From: Candidatus Equihabitans merdae
GTDB lineage: Bacteria; Bacillota; Clostridia; Lachnospirales; Lachnospiraceae
Direction: 5' to 3'
DNA: 19,189 bases
Assembly: GCA_018065025.1 (NCBI GenBank)
Contig: JAGHUB010000017.1
Location: forward strand, 1-19,189
Part shown: in pieces, positions 7,741 through 15,455 of the stretch
How the letters are laid out: each line of letters starts with the position of its first letter
Position numbering within the stretch: the stretch's first letter is position 1
Translations under genes and position numbers: made by a program
The notes under the pieces: generated by a model
Databases searched by the model: none
What the model was told of the DNA's origin: nothing
Seen by the model: the letters and a program-made list of their open reading frames with translations, nothing else

Positions 7741-10047
7741 CTATGCCCATTCTCCTCCACGGTAAGTTGCTGCTTGATATGATTTCCCATCAGTCTTGAT
7801 GCGAATAGCTCCGTTCCAATCGGTACGGTAGACATGACTGCCGATGTTCTCGAGACGCTGCAGAGTCTGATCATGGGGATGACCGTAACGATTATGATAT
7901 CCCACCGAGATCAGGGTAACCCTGGGCTGCAGTGCTTGAAGAAAAGATGTAGACGAAGAATAGCGAGAACCGTGATGGCCTGCTTTTAAGACTTCTATAG
8001 CCGGCAGTCTAACCTCCGTCTCTTCAGATTGGTTGTCTTCAAGTCGATAATCTTCAGGTCCATAGTCTCCAGTGCCATAATCTTCCGATCCATAGTCTTC
8101 AGATCGATAACTTCTGTAACGACTCATCAGCGTTTTCTCCTCCTCCAGGTCACCGGTAAAGAGCATATCAAAGTCGCCGTATGACAGCAGCCACACCAAT
8201 GAAGCATCGTTCTCATTATCATAAAGATCACCACTAGCCGGCGAGAGAACATGAATCTTAGTTAACTCATCTATTCCTCTTCTGCCCCTGAAAAGGATTT
8301 CATCCTCAGCTGAAAGCACCTTTACTTTTACTTGAGCCCTTTCCGCCAGATCCAGCATTTCTTTCATAGCATGGGACATTTCCTGGCGATAGGGCAAAAT
8401 CAAAGTCCCTATACGCAGGGACGTTCTGTGGTCGGCAACATTTTCCAGAAGTTCTGAAATGCCGCTTACGTGGTCCTCATCGAAATGAGATACCATCACG
8501 AAGTCCAAGCTCCTGATGCCCTCCATGATCAGATAAGGCTGAATACGATTAGTCCCCACAGCCTTAACCGAAGAGGAGCCCCCGTCTGAAAGCAAAGTAA
8601 TGCCATTTGGCATCTGAATCACGCAACAATCTCCTTGCCCTACATCCAGCATGGTGACTTCCAGTCCCTTTGGTGGAAAATGGTAAAAGACCATCAGCAG
8701 CAATGGCAAAACAAGAACAAGACTATAACGTCTCAGCTTCCGCTGCCATTTCTTAAAAACAAAGATGACCCCGGCCAAAAGCAGATAATAAATGAGGATC
8801 TGATACCACTTAGGTCGACCCAGAATGGCCGTCAGCCGTATCCTAGTGTTGAAAAACTCTATCAGCCATTCATAGATGCGGAAAATAAAAACCGCCGGAT
8901 AGGCTGCCATACCGCCAAATGCTGTCCCTATAGCAGCCATACAAAAGGCCACCGGCAACAAAGGAACCAGCAACAGATTAAAGAAAATGCCCAGTAGTGG
9001 CAGTTCTCCGTAGTGGTAAAGGATCAAAGGCACCGGCACCAGGTACATCATCAATGCCCCTTGAATGGGCCCTCTTCCTGCGAAAAATGACAGAGTCACC
9101 ACAGCACAGAAGGACAATTGAAAACCGGCATCCAATATGTAGGCCGGATCACCCATCATGATCAGCAGAAAGGCTATAGCCAAACTGTTATAGGTATCAG
9201 GATCCTCTCCAAGCAGACGACCTCCCATGTTGTATAAGAACATGATCAAAGCTCGCAAGGCTGAGATAGGTGCTCCCACCAGACAAGTGTAGAAACACAA
9301 AGCGCCGCAAGAGAGACCTATGGACCATGGCATCCCCATGCCTCTACGCCGCAGGAATCTAAATAAACCCATGCCCACCAAGGTCAGATGCATGCCGGAT
9401 ATGGCCAGCATGTGGGCAATGCCGCTTCGCCTCCATAAGGAAGAATCTTCCCAGGACATCAAAGACCGATCACCTATCATCAAAGAGGCAACCAAGCCGG
9501 TGGACTCTTCAGGATAGACAGAACAGATCCGCTGCCGCAGGAGAGCACGAAGACGCTCCGGCAGAGATAAGAGGCTTCGCAGACCGCTGCGATCCGGCTC
9601 CCCAAGCAGAACAGGATCTGTCATGGTATAGGCCACACTCCTTATAGCCTGATAAGTACGGTAGTCAAACTGGCCGGGATTGGTAGGCGACTTAATCGTA
9701 TTTAATCTGCCTTTCAACCTAACCCTGCTGCCCGGCATCCTGGAGTCGTAGGTGCTGTCTTTACAGGTCACTTTGATATTGGAGAGACTTTGATACCCAC
9801 CCTCATCGTTCATTAATAATCTAACATGAGTCAAAGTGAATCCTGTATTCTCGTCCTTACTTGTATAAGCTGTCACCAGGCCTTCTACAACAACACTTCC
9901 CTCAAGCAAGTTTCTCTCTACGTCTGATTCTTTCTCACCCAATACCTCCAATTGAGTAGCCAGAAGCAAGGAGGGCTTGATCAAGCCAATCAAAGTCAGA
10001 CACACCAGATAAAAACAGGCCACTACCCACAGTGGCCGCTTAAACAT
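7741..10047 (-). CDS. comEC: ComEC/Rec2 family DNA-uptake channel with metallo-beta-lactamase-like domain
   Basis: A membrane protein of about 768 residues, the channel through which one DNA strand enters the cell in natural transformation. From the longest possible start, residues 15-160 hold the N-terminal membrane segment and OB-fold-like DUF4131 region. Residues 190-440 hold the ComEC competence domain with many membrane helices (GLVASLMIGDRS, HMLAISGMHLTL, DAGFQLSF). Residues 470-779 hold the metallo-beta-lactamase-like domain (MLDVGQGDCCVI, SHFDEDHVSG, FTGDLEE, KAGHHGSRYSSS, YGHPH). All expected metal-binding motifs are present. Start choice: the farthest ATG (10080) directly abuts a terminator T-run and has no ribosome site. 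GGGGG at 10058-10062 is about 10 bases from ATG 10047 (MFKRPLW) and only 4 from ATG 10053, so 10047 is preferred. An in-frame 15-bp tandem repeat adds EDYG-like units at about 659-683. No dedicated promoter was found. Confidence 0.95.
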   Translation of the reverse strand: MFKRPLWVVACFYLVCLTLIGLIKPSLLLATQLEVLGEKESDVERNLLEGSVVVEGLVTAYTSKDENTGFTLTHVRLLMNDEGGYQSLSNIKVTCKDSTYDSRMPGSRVRLKGRLNTIKSPTNPGQFDYRTYQAIRSVAYTMTDPVLLGEPDRSGLRSLLSLPERLRALLRQRICSVYPEESTGLVASLMIGDRSLMSWEDSSLWRRSGIAHMLAISGMHLTLVGMGLFRFLRRRGMGMPWSIGLSCGALCFYTCLVGAPISALRALIMFLYNMGGRLLGEDPDTYNSLAIAFLLIMMGDPAYILDAGFQLSFCAVVTLSFFAGRGPIQGALMMYLVPVPLILYHYGELPLLGIFFNLLLVPLLPVAFCMAAIGTAFGGMAAYPAVFIFRIYEWLIEFFNTRIRLTAILGRPKWYQILIYYLLLAGVIFVFKKWQRKLRRYSLVLVLPLLLMVFYHFPPKGLEVTMLDVGQGDCCVIQMPNGITLLSDGGSSSVKAVGTNRIQPYLIMEGIRSLDFVMVSHFDEDHVSGISELLENVADHRTSLRIGTLILPYRQEMSHAMKEMLDLAERAQVKVKVLSAEDEILFRGRRGIDELTKIHVLSPASGDLYDNENDASLVWLLSYGDFDMLFTGDLEEEKTLMSRYRSYRSEDYGSEDYGTGDYGPEDYRLEDNQSEETEVRLPAIEVLKAGHHGSRYSSSTSFLQALQPRVTLISVGYHNRYGHPHDQTLQRLENIGSHVYRTDWNGAIRIKTDGKSYQAATYRGGEWA
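8036..8110. repeat. Five in-frame copies of a 15-bp tandem repeat within comEC
   Basis: Five imperfect units (8036-8050, 8051-8065, 8066-8080, 8081-8095, 8096-8110) begin tcttc or tctcc and end cgataa, catag or cataa. The unit length is a multiple of three, so the frame is kept. They encode a string of EDY- and DYG-type five-residue units in the metallo-beta-lactamase domain, between the FTGDLEEE and KAGHHGS motifs. This looks like a surface loop able to gain or lose copies. Confidence 0.85.
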
Positions 10048-10080
10048 AACCATATTTCCCCCAGTGCAAAATATGAACAT

Positions 10081-10110
10081 AAAAAAGGAGCAGAGCTTTC
10101 GCTCTACTCC
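10081..10110 (-). terminator. Intrinsic terminator over the GerMN stop codon, just before comEC
   Basis: On the minus strand GGAGTAGAGC (10101-10110) pairs with GCTCTGCTCC (10087-10096) around a GAAA tetraloop. The 10-bp stem has a single wobble pair and is followed by six T residues (10081-10086). The stop codon TAG of the GerMN gene is inside the left arm. The comEC start region begins about 34 bases after the T-run. Confidence 0.9.
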
Positions 10111-11045
10111 ATAACAATGTCGTTATTCTTTTCAAAGCTTTGGGACAGGTCCAAGCTGTCTCCATACAGGATGGTGTGGGCACCTTCTACAGAAATCTGT
10201 ACCCTCTCCAGATTGCAATTCCTCAGGATAGAATCCACGATGGAATAAACCGCTGCCTCCGGTGAAACGCTGCCGGAATAGCTCCTTGTGAACTCCTGAC
10301 TCAGATTAACGTAGCAGCAATTCTCCTGAACCGATACGGATATAATTCGAGTATCCGCCGGAATGGTTCGAATACTGGTGGGTGTCTTAGGTCCGGCAAT
10401 CAGACGCTCTACAATAGCCCATTCCAGTGATTTGTTATTGTTGTAGTAAATGGCACGACCTTCCGGCACCAACCATCTTCCTTCGCTGTCCGCAAAATAA
10501 AGCACGATGTCACTTCGGATAAATGTATTAACGGACTTACCGGAGTTCTCGGCAAATGAATCATTAGTCATGCGGCCGATGACTTTGCCTTCAGCATTGG
10601 TCAGGCCTTCACCATCTACGAAAAATGTAACAGCTCTTACATCAGGAACCTGCATCAGTGTTCTGACGTATCCACATCTGGCCAACACTTCCCGAGATGT
10701 GCTCATGTTGTAATACTGGCCGGAGAAGTCAACCTTCAGAATGCCATCTTCTATACCTGTCTGCAAAACAGTAACATCTTCCGGCATCAGGGTTTGCAGG
10801 GTGCTTCCTGCAGGGACCTCCTTCAATTTGTTAAGAAGATCATTTTTAACAGTCTCTGCATCCCCTTCCGGCAGGTCATAGTCCACAAATGTGATACCCA
10901 TGCCATCCGCTTCCAGGTAACAGACCATGGTGCCATCCTGCACCACCGGCGCATCTTCCTGCTTGCCGCAGGACATGAGAATAAGACCGGTCAGTATGAC
11001 CAGACCTGTTATCATTATTCTCTTGATATGTTTAAGATGCTTCAT
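10104..11045 (-). CDS. Lipoprotein with two GerMN domains
   Basis: A 313-residue predicted lipoprotein: basic start, hydrophobic stretch and lipobox LMSC with C26 as the lipidated residue. Two GerMN (sporulation/spore germination) domains follow. The first is about residues 55-150 (AGSTLQTLMPEDVTVLQTGIEDG, LKVDFS). The second is about 205-300 (SLEWAIVERLIAGP, CYVNLSQEF, AAVYSIVDSIL). GerMN domains also occur in many non-spore proteins, including LpqB-type lipoproteins encoded next to MtrAB-like two-component systems. Its ATG overlaps the kinase stop codon by four bases (ATGA), showing tight coupling with the two-component system. An extracytoplasmic accessory or sensory role for the kinase is inferred, not shown. 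The terminator over its stop codon ends the operon. Confidence 0.88.
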   Translation of the reverse strand: MKHLKHIKRIMITGLVILTGLILMSCGKQEDAPVVQDGTMVCYLEADGMGITFVDYDLPEGDAETVKNDLLNKLKEVPAGSTLQTLMPEDVTVLQTGIEDGILKVDFSGQYYNMSTSREVLARCGYVRTLMQVPDVRAVTFFVDGEGLTNAEGKVIGRMTNDSFAENSGKSVNTFIRSDIVLYFADSEGRWLVPEGRAIYYNNNKSLEWAIVERLIAGPKTPTSIRTIPADTRIISVSVQENCCYVNLSQEFTRSYSGSVSPEAAVYSIVDSILRNCNLERVQISVEGAHTILYGDSLDLSQSFEKNNDIVME

Positions 11046-12421
11046 TCTTCCTCACAATTTAAAGGAATACGGACGGCAAATGTTGTGCCTTCGCCTACGC
11101 GACTATAGATACTGATACTGCCGCGATGCTGTAAAACAGCCTGCTGGCAAATATAAAGACCAAGACCTGTTCCTTCGATAGCAGATGAATGTGACTTATC
11201 TACCCGATAGAAACGTTCAAAGATGTGATCATGCTGATCTTCCGGAATACCGGGACCTGAGTCGGAGATGCTGACCAGGAAGGAATTCTTATCCTTGCGA
11301 AGATCAACGCGAACCCAGCCGCCTTCAATATTGTACTTAATACCGTTTTCAATCAGGTTCTGGAAAGCAGTTTCCAGTTTCAGTTCATCGATATTGGCTT
11401 CGATCTTAGTATTCAATTCCAGCATCAAAGAAATGCCCTTCTGATCAGCGATAGGTGTCAGACGGCGAATGATCTGTTCCAGAACACCACCCACATCTAC
11501 CATAGCCAGGGATAAACCGCCGGCTTTACGGTCCATACGAACCATATCCAACAAGTCACCGATGATACGGTTCTCACGGTCGATTTCATGGACGATATCT
11601 GCCATAAACTCCTGATACATCTCAACCGGAATATTTTCCTGACCTACCAGAGAGTCTGCCAGAATCTTCATGGAAGTCATGGGTGTCTTCAGTTCATGAG
11701 AAACGTTGGAAACGAAATCATTTCGAGAATTATCCACATTTCGAACACGGGACAGCATGGTGTTGAAAGCATCTGTAATCTGCTGGGTCTCTGTATAGTC
11801 CGGAACAGAGATAGCATTTTCCGCATAACCATCTGTAATGTCTTCGATGGCTTTGGTAACCCGACGGAAAGGCTTCATCAGAATGCCGGCCATAAAATAG
11901 CCAACCACCAGAACTACAATACTAATCAGAAGAATAATTAATAAAGCCTGCTTCTCCATCAGGCTTACTGTTTGATTAATTTCGTTAGTGGAAACAGATG
12001 CCACCAATACACCATCGATATTGCCATCGGCACGTTGAATGGGCATGATGATCTCTATAAAGAGATTATCGGCATCATAAAGAGAGGACGCTCCGTTACC
12101 CTCCATGCAGCTTACAACTTCACGGGATACGGAGGTCTTGCCTGCATCCAGATCGTAGGTATCGCGGACCACGTTGTAGTTGCTGTCTACGATCAGGATT
12201 CGGCCATTATAGATATTTGATAGAAATGTCAGCTCATTATTAATGAGGTTATTATCGGGATGATGGACATAATCTTCCGATTCCAGTGTATCAGAAAGAA
12301 TCTCGCACTGATTCTGCACGTTACTGGTGCGCAGAGAGACAGCCCGATTTGTATAGCTCCGAACCACGATGGCCCCGGCGATGACGCTGGGAATGATACC
12401 ACTCAGGATCAGAATGATCAT
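11042..12421 (-). CDS. Membrane sensor histidine kinase, HAMP/HisKA/HATPase
   Basis: At least 459 residues. A first membrane helix (about 1-20), an external sensing region (about 21-155), a second helix (about 158-181), a HAMP linker (about 181-232), a HisKA domain with FVSNVSHELKTP (H242 is the phosphorylated histidine) and an ATPase domain with N355, DSGPG (387-391) and GTGLGL (417-422). There is no PAS domain between HAMP and HisKA, unlike Bacillus WalK. The stop overlaps the GerMN start by four bases, and the response regulator gene is just upstream. Start problem: ATG 12421 has no ribosome site and sits at the membrane helix. The frame stays open upstream to a stop at 12485-12487 and reads NLRFFKSLRFRI, a natural basic N-terminus, yet contains no ATG, GTG or TTG. 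CTG 12436 or CTG 12454 are candidates. The signal sensed is unknown. Confidence 0.95.
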   Translation of the reverse strand: MIILILSGIIPSVIAGAIVVRSYTNRAVSLRTSNVQNQCEILSDTLESEDYVHHPDNNLINNELTFLSNIYNGRILIVDSNYNVVRDTYDLDAGKTSVSREVVSCMEGNGASSLYDADNLFIEIIMPIQRADGNIDGVLVASVSTNEINQTVSLMEKQALLIILLISIVVLVVGYFMAGILMKPFRRVTKAIEDITDGYAENAISVPDYTETQQITDAFNTMLSRVRNVDNSRNDFVSNVSHELKTPMTSMKILADSLVGQENIPVEMYQEFMADIVHEIDRENRIIGDLLDMVRMDRKAGGLSLAMVDVGGVLEQIIRRLTPIADQKGISLMLELNTKIEANIDELKLETAFQNLIENGIKYNIEGGWVRVDLRKDKNSFLVSISDSGPGIPEDQHDHIFERFYRVDKSHSSAIEGTGLGLYICQQAVLQHRGSISIYSRVGEGTTFAVRIPLNCEEE

Positions 12422-12464
12422 AATCCGGAAGCGCAGGCTTTTGAAAAACCTCAGATTTTTCTGA

Positions 12465-13154
12465 TTATCCCTGGAAATAGTAACCTACACCCCACTTAGT
12501 ATGTACATAATGCGGATCGCTGGGATTCGCTTCGATTTTTTCTCTTAAACGACGGATATGAACGTCAACGGTTCTGACATCGCCCGGATACTCATAGCCC
12601 CAAACCAGGTTCAGCAGGTTTTCACGGCTGTAAACCTTGTTGGGATTGAAGGCCATCAGCTCAAGGACATCGAATTCCTTGGTGGTCAGATTGACTTCAC
12701 GATCGTTGACGAAGACTCGACGGCTGTCGCAGTCCAGACGCAGACCATCGTATTCAATGCTGCGGGGCTTCTCTTTGGTATCAGAAGCTTTCTGAGTACG
12801 TCTCAGGATGGCTTTGATTCTGGCCTTCAGCTCCAGTACGTTGAAGGGCTTTGTCATGTAGTCATCTGCGCCGTATTCAAGGCCCAGGATCTTATCGATA
12901 TCCTCGCCCTTAGCTGTCAGCATGATAATGGGAACGCTTGAGAATTCGCGGATCTGCTGGCAAACTTCCAAACCGGAGATCTTGGGCATCATCAGATCAA
13001 GGAGAACCATATCGAATTCGGTTTCCTTTGCATACTGAAGAGCCTCTTCACCATCATAGGCGCAAGTCACTTCATAGCCATCCTGCTCTAAAGCAAAACG
13101 GATGCCTTTGACAATCAGTTTTTCATCATCTACTACCAGCACTTTTTTAGCCAT
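12465..13154 (-). CDS. OmpR/PhoB-family response regulator
   Basis: A 229-residue response regulator. The receiver domain (1-120) has the acidic pair D9-D10, phosphoacceptor D53 (LLDLMMP), T80 and K102 in the order expected for an active receiver. The winged-helix DNA-binding domain (about 130-229) includes VNLTTKEFDVLELMAFNP and VDVHIRRLREKIE. It resembles the WalR/PhoP subgroup, but the sequence alone does not fix its regulon. The ATG has a CAGGAG ribosome site upstream. It follows comEA by 24 bases and precedes its partner kinase, so comEA, regulator, kinase and GerMN probably form one transcript from the promoter upstream of comEA. Confidence 0.95.
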   Translation of the reverse strand: MAKKVLVVDDEKLIVKGIRFALEQDGYEVTCAYDGEEALQYAKETEFDMVLLDLMMPKISGLEVCQQIREFSSVPIIMLTAKGEDIDKILGLEYGADDYMTKPFNVLELKARIKAILRRTQKASDTKEKPRSIEYDGLRLDCDSRRVFVNDREVNLTTKEFDVLELMAFNPNKVYSRENLLNLVWGYEYPGDVRTVDVHIRRLREKIEANPSDPHYVHTKWGVGYYFQG

Positions 13155-13178
13155 CTTGACTCCTGTTCCTGATACTAC

Positions 13179-13940
13179 CTAAACCGTAATATCATCTTTT
13201 ATACGTGCATACATGCCATCTCCTATACCGGAGACCCGCATGATATCTTCCTTAGTCTGAAAGGGACCATTTGTATCCCTATCCTTTATAATTGCTGTCG
13301 CCTTAGCTTCCCCGATGCCCGACAATGTCATCAATTGGGAAATGTCTGCCGTGTTGATATTGATCAAGGCTTGGGCTGCTTGACCACTGCCTGCCGAAGA
13401 AATGTCCGGGCCACCGCTATCTGCCGGCACCTGGCTTTCCCCTTCCATATAAACAATGATCTGTTCCCCGTCTGATAAGACTCTGGCTTCATTCAATCGC
13501 TTGCGATCAGCTCCCTCAGTTAAGCCGCCGGCCATCTCGATAGCTTCATGAACACGGCTTCCCTCGGGTAATGAATAAACACCTTCCACAGCCACCGCTC
13601 CGCAGACATCAACGATGATCTGCTTCCTGCTGACAGAGCTTTCGTTCCCTGTCTCTACGGCATTGCCTGTACCCGCGTCACCTGTACCGGATTCAGTCCC
13701 TGCACGATCATCAGCAAGGTCATCCGAGCTTCCGGAAGCATTTTCCGCAACTCCATCAGCACTTCCATCCCTGTAGGCGGCAACCGAACCTCCATCATTT
13801 TCCGAGGAAGTCTCTTGGGCATTCAGCTCAGTTTCGTGGGTTTTGAAGATAGCTTGATCTTCTGCACTGCCACATCCTGTAAGGCATGTCAGCATCAACA
13901 GGCTCAGGCTGTATAAGGCGATCTTTATGATATTTTTCAT
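13179..13940 (-). CDS. comEA: ComEA family DNA-receptor protein, lipoprotein form
   Basis: A 253-residue protein. The N-terminus has a hydrophobic segment ending in the lipobox LTGC with C23, so it is probably a lipoprotein rather than a membrane-helix-anchored ComEA. Residues 24-105 form an acidic, S/G/D/E-rich linker. Residues about 107-167 are an SLBB domain (IIVDVCGAVAVEGVYSLPEG). Residues about 192-253 are the double helix-hairpin-helix DNA-binding domain (ININTADISQLMTLSGIGEAKA then VSGIGDGMYARI). The family binds double-stranded DNA outside the membrane and passes it to ComEC. ATG 13940 is chosen; an in-frame GTG at 13946 lies inside the GGAG ribosome site, so it is unlikely. The gene heads the block with the two-component genes. 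No comEB is seen. Confidence 0.93.
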   Translation of the reverse strand: MKNIIKIALYSLSLLMLTCLTGCGSAEDQAIFKTHETELNAQETSSENDGGSVAAYRDGSADGVAENASGSSDDLADDRAGTESGTGDAGTGNAVETGNESSVSRKQIIVDVCGAVAVEGVYSLPEGSRVHEAIEMAGGLTEGADRKRLNEARVLSDGEQIIVYMEGESQVPADSGGPDISSAGSGQAAQALININTADISQLMTLSGIGEAKATAIIKDRDTNGPFQTKEDIMRVSGIGDGMYARIKDDITV

Positions 13941-13958
13941 GTGCACTCCAATTCACAG

Positions 13959-13974
13959 CAGGTCCTCAGACCTG
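13959..13974 (-). promoter_or_regulatory. Hairpin in the comEA leader, next to the ribosome site
   Basis: CAGGTC and GACCTG form a perfect 6-bp stem with a 4-base loop. In the minus-strand transcript it lies about 10 bases before the GGAG site of comEA. It could tune translation; no family is recognised. Confidence 0.4.
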
Positions 13975-14032
13975 GGATCCTCTCGCTATGAGCCGTAAAT
14001 ATACCTTCACAGCTATATGTGCACACACTGCT

Positions 14033-14061
14033 ATTTTACCCAATGCTTTCCTCATTGACAA
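14033..14061 (-). promoter_or_regulatory. Promoter of the comEA-response regulator-kinase-GerMN operon
   Basis: On the minus strand TTGTCA (14056-14061) is followed by a 17-base spacer and TAAAAT (14033-14038). Transcription would start near 14026, leaving a leader of about 86 bases that contains a short hairpin. No clear regulator site is visible around it. The rest of the 13941-14207 gap holds the argD terminator and no supported gene. Confidence 0.7.
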
Positions 14062-14146
14062 GGGGCTAGCGTGAAAGATTCCCCACGCATTCTCTCCCGC
14101 CAAGTACACATTCTTCACGCGGCCACCGATTGCAGATGAGGGTATG

Positions 14147-14179
14147 CATAAAAGAACACCCTCCCATACGGAAGGGTGT
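14147..14179 (-). terminator. Intrinsic terminator of the arg operon (after argD)
   Basis: On the minus strand a 10-bp stem (14170-14179 with 14156-14165, one wobble pair, GTAT loop) is followed by TTCTTTTAT. It lies about 28 bases past the argD stop codon and separates the arginine operon from comEA. Confidence 0.88.
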
Positions 14180-14207
14180 GCAGACTTCATTTATAATTAA
14201 TATTTTC

Positions 14208-15401
14208 TTACGGCAGGCACTTATCCAGAATCTCAACACAAGCATCTACATCAGCCTCGGAGATAACCAGAGGCGGAACCAGACGAAGGACATTGCCGCC
14301 GGCAGAGATAACCAGAAGACCCATATCTCTTGCCTTGGTAACGATGTCGCCTACCGGTACTTCTGCTGTAAGCTCGAGACCTCTCATGAGACCCATGCCG
14401 CGGTGTTCCTTAACGCAGGCATGCTTTGCGGTAATCTCATCCAGCTTAGCAGCCAGATAAGAACCGACTTTTTCAGCCTGTCCAACAATATCGTTAGCAT
14501 TAAAGAGATCAAAAACAACAGAAACAGCAGCCATAGCCAGGGGGTTGCCACCGTATGTTGTACCATGATCACCGGGCTTGAGAGAATGCTGGGCAGCTTT
14601 ATCATTTAAGACAAAAGCACCTACCGGTACGCCGCAGCCAAGCGCTTTGGCAGTTGTCATGATATCCGGTTCGACGCCGTACTGCTGCCATGCCCACAGA
14701 GAACCTGTACGACCCATACCACACTGGATCTCATCCAGAATGAGGATGATGTCTTTCTCATCACAAATGGCTCTGACAGCCTGAAGGAATTCTTTATCAG
14801 CAGGATGAATACCACCTTCACCCTGAACAGTTTCCATGATAATGGCACATGTCTTATCTGTAATAGCAGCTTTGACACTGTCAATGTCATTGAAATCAGC
14901 GAACTTAACACCGCCCATCAGAGGTCTGAAGGGATCCTGATAATGGCTGTTGCCTGTTACGGACAGAGCACCGATGGTACGACCATGGAAGCTGTGGTTC
15001 ATGGCAATAATCTCATGATCTGCGATACCATCACGTTCGAAAGCGTACTTTCTGGCGGCTTTTACAGCACCTTCGATAGCTTCTGCACCGGAGTTGGTGA
15101 AGAAGGCCTTGGACATGCCTGTGGACTTAACCAGCTTCTCGGCAGCGTCAGCCAGGGGAACATTATAATAGAGATTTGATGTGTGGATAACATTATCGAT
15201 CTGAGCCTTCAGAGCTTCATCAAATCCCGGATAATGATAACCCAGAGCAAATACAGCGATACCGGCTGCAAAGTCCAGATATTTCTTTTCGTCTGTATCA
15301 TAGAGGCAGACGCCTTCGCCCTTCTCAAGAACGATGGGGAAACGATTATATGTATGAAGAACGTATTCTTCTGTTGTTGCCTTAATTTCTGTTGTATTCA
15401 T
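14208..15401 (-). CDS. argD: Acetylornithine aminotransferase
   Basis: A 397-residue class III PLP aminotransferase, normal length for ArgD. It converts N-acetylglutamate semialdehyde to N-acetylornithine with glutamate as amino donor. Visible motifs: FTNSGAEAIEGAVKAAR (PLP phosphate site, about 101-117), NHSFHGRT (135-142), LDEIQCGMGRTG with D223, and TAKALGCGVPVGAF with K252 as the PLP lysine. It is the last gene of argC-argJ-argB-argD and is followed by a strong terminator. The ribosome site (GAGAGAAG) before ATG 15401 is weaker than those of its neighbours. Close relatives such as ornithine or succinylornithine aminotransferase look alike, but the operon settles the role. Confidence 0.95.
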   Translation of the reverse strand: MNTTEIKATTEEYVLHTYNRFPIVLEKGEGVCLYDTDEKKYLDFAAGIAVFALGYHYPGFDEALKAQIDNVIHTSNLYYNVPLADAAEKLVKSTGMSKAFFTNSGAEAIEGAVKAARKYAFERDGIADHEIIAMNHSFHGRTIGALSVTGNSHYQDPFRPLMGGVKFADFNDIDSVKAAITDKTCAIIMETVQGEGGIHPADKEFLQAVRAICDEKDIILILDEIQCGMGRTGSLWAWQQYGVEPDIMTTAKALGCGVPVGAFVLNDKAAQHSLKPGDHGTTYGGNPLAMAAVSVVFDLFNANDIVGQAEKVGSYLAAKLDEITAKHACVKEHRGMGLMRGLELTAEVPVGDIVTKARDMGLLVISAGGNVLRLVPPLVISEADVDACVEILDKCLP

Positions 15402-15455
15402 TTTGCTTCTCTCTTTTATGTTTTATTTCCATTCCTGCTTTAGCTATCCACAGAA

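Noticed and set aside
13966..14190. 74-codon minus-strand open frame between argD and comEA
   Set aside because: It starts inside the argD terminator region and runs through the comEA promoter, with no ribosome site and no recognisable protein.
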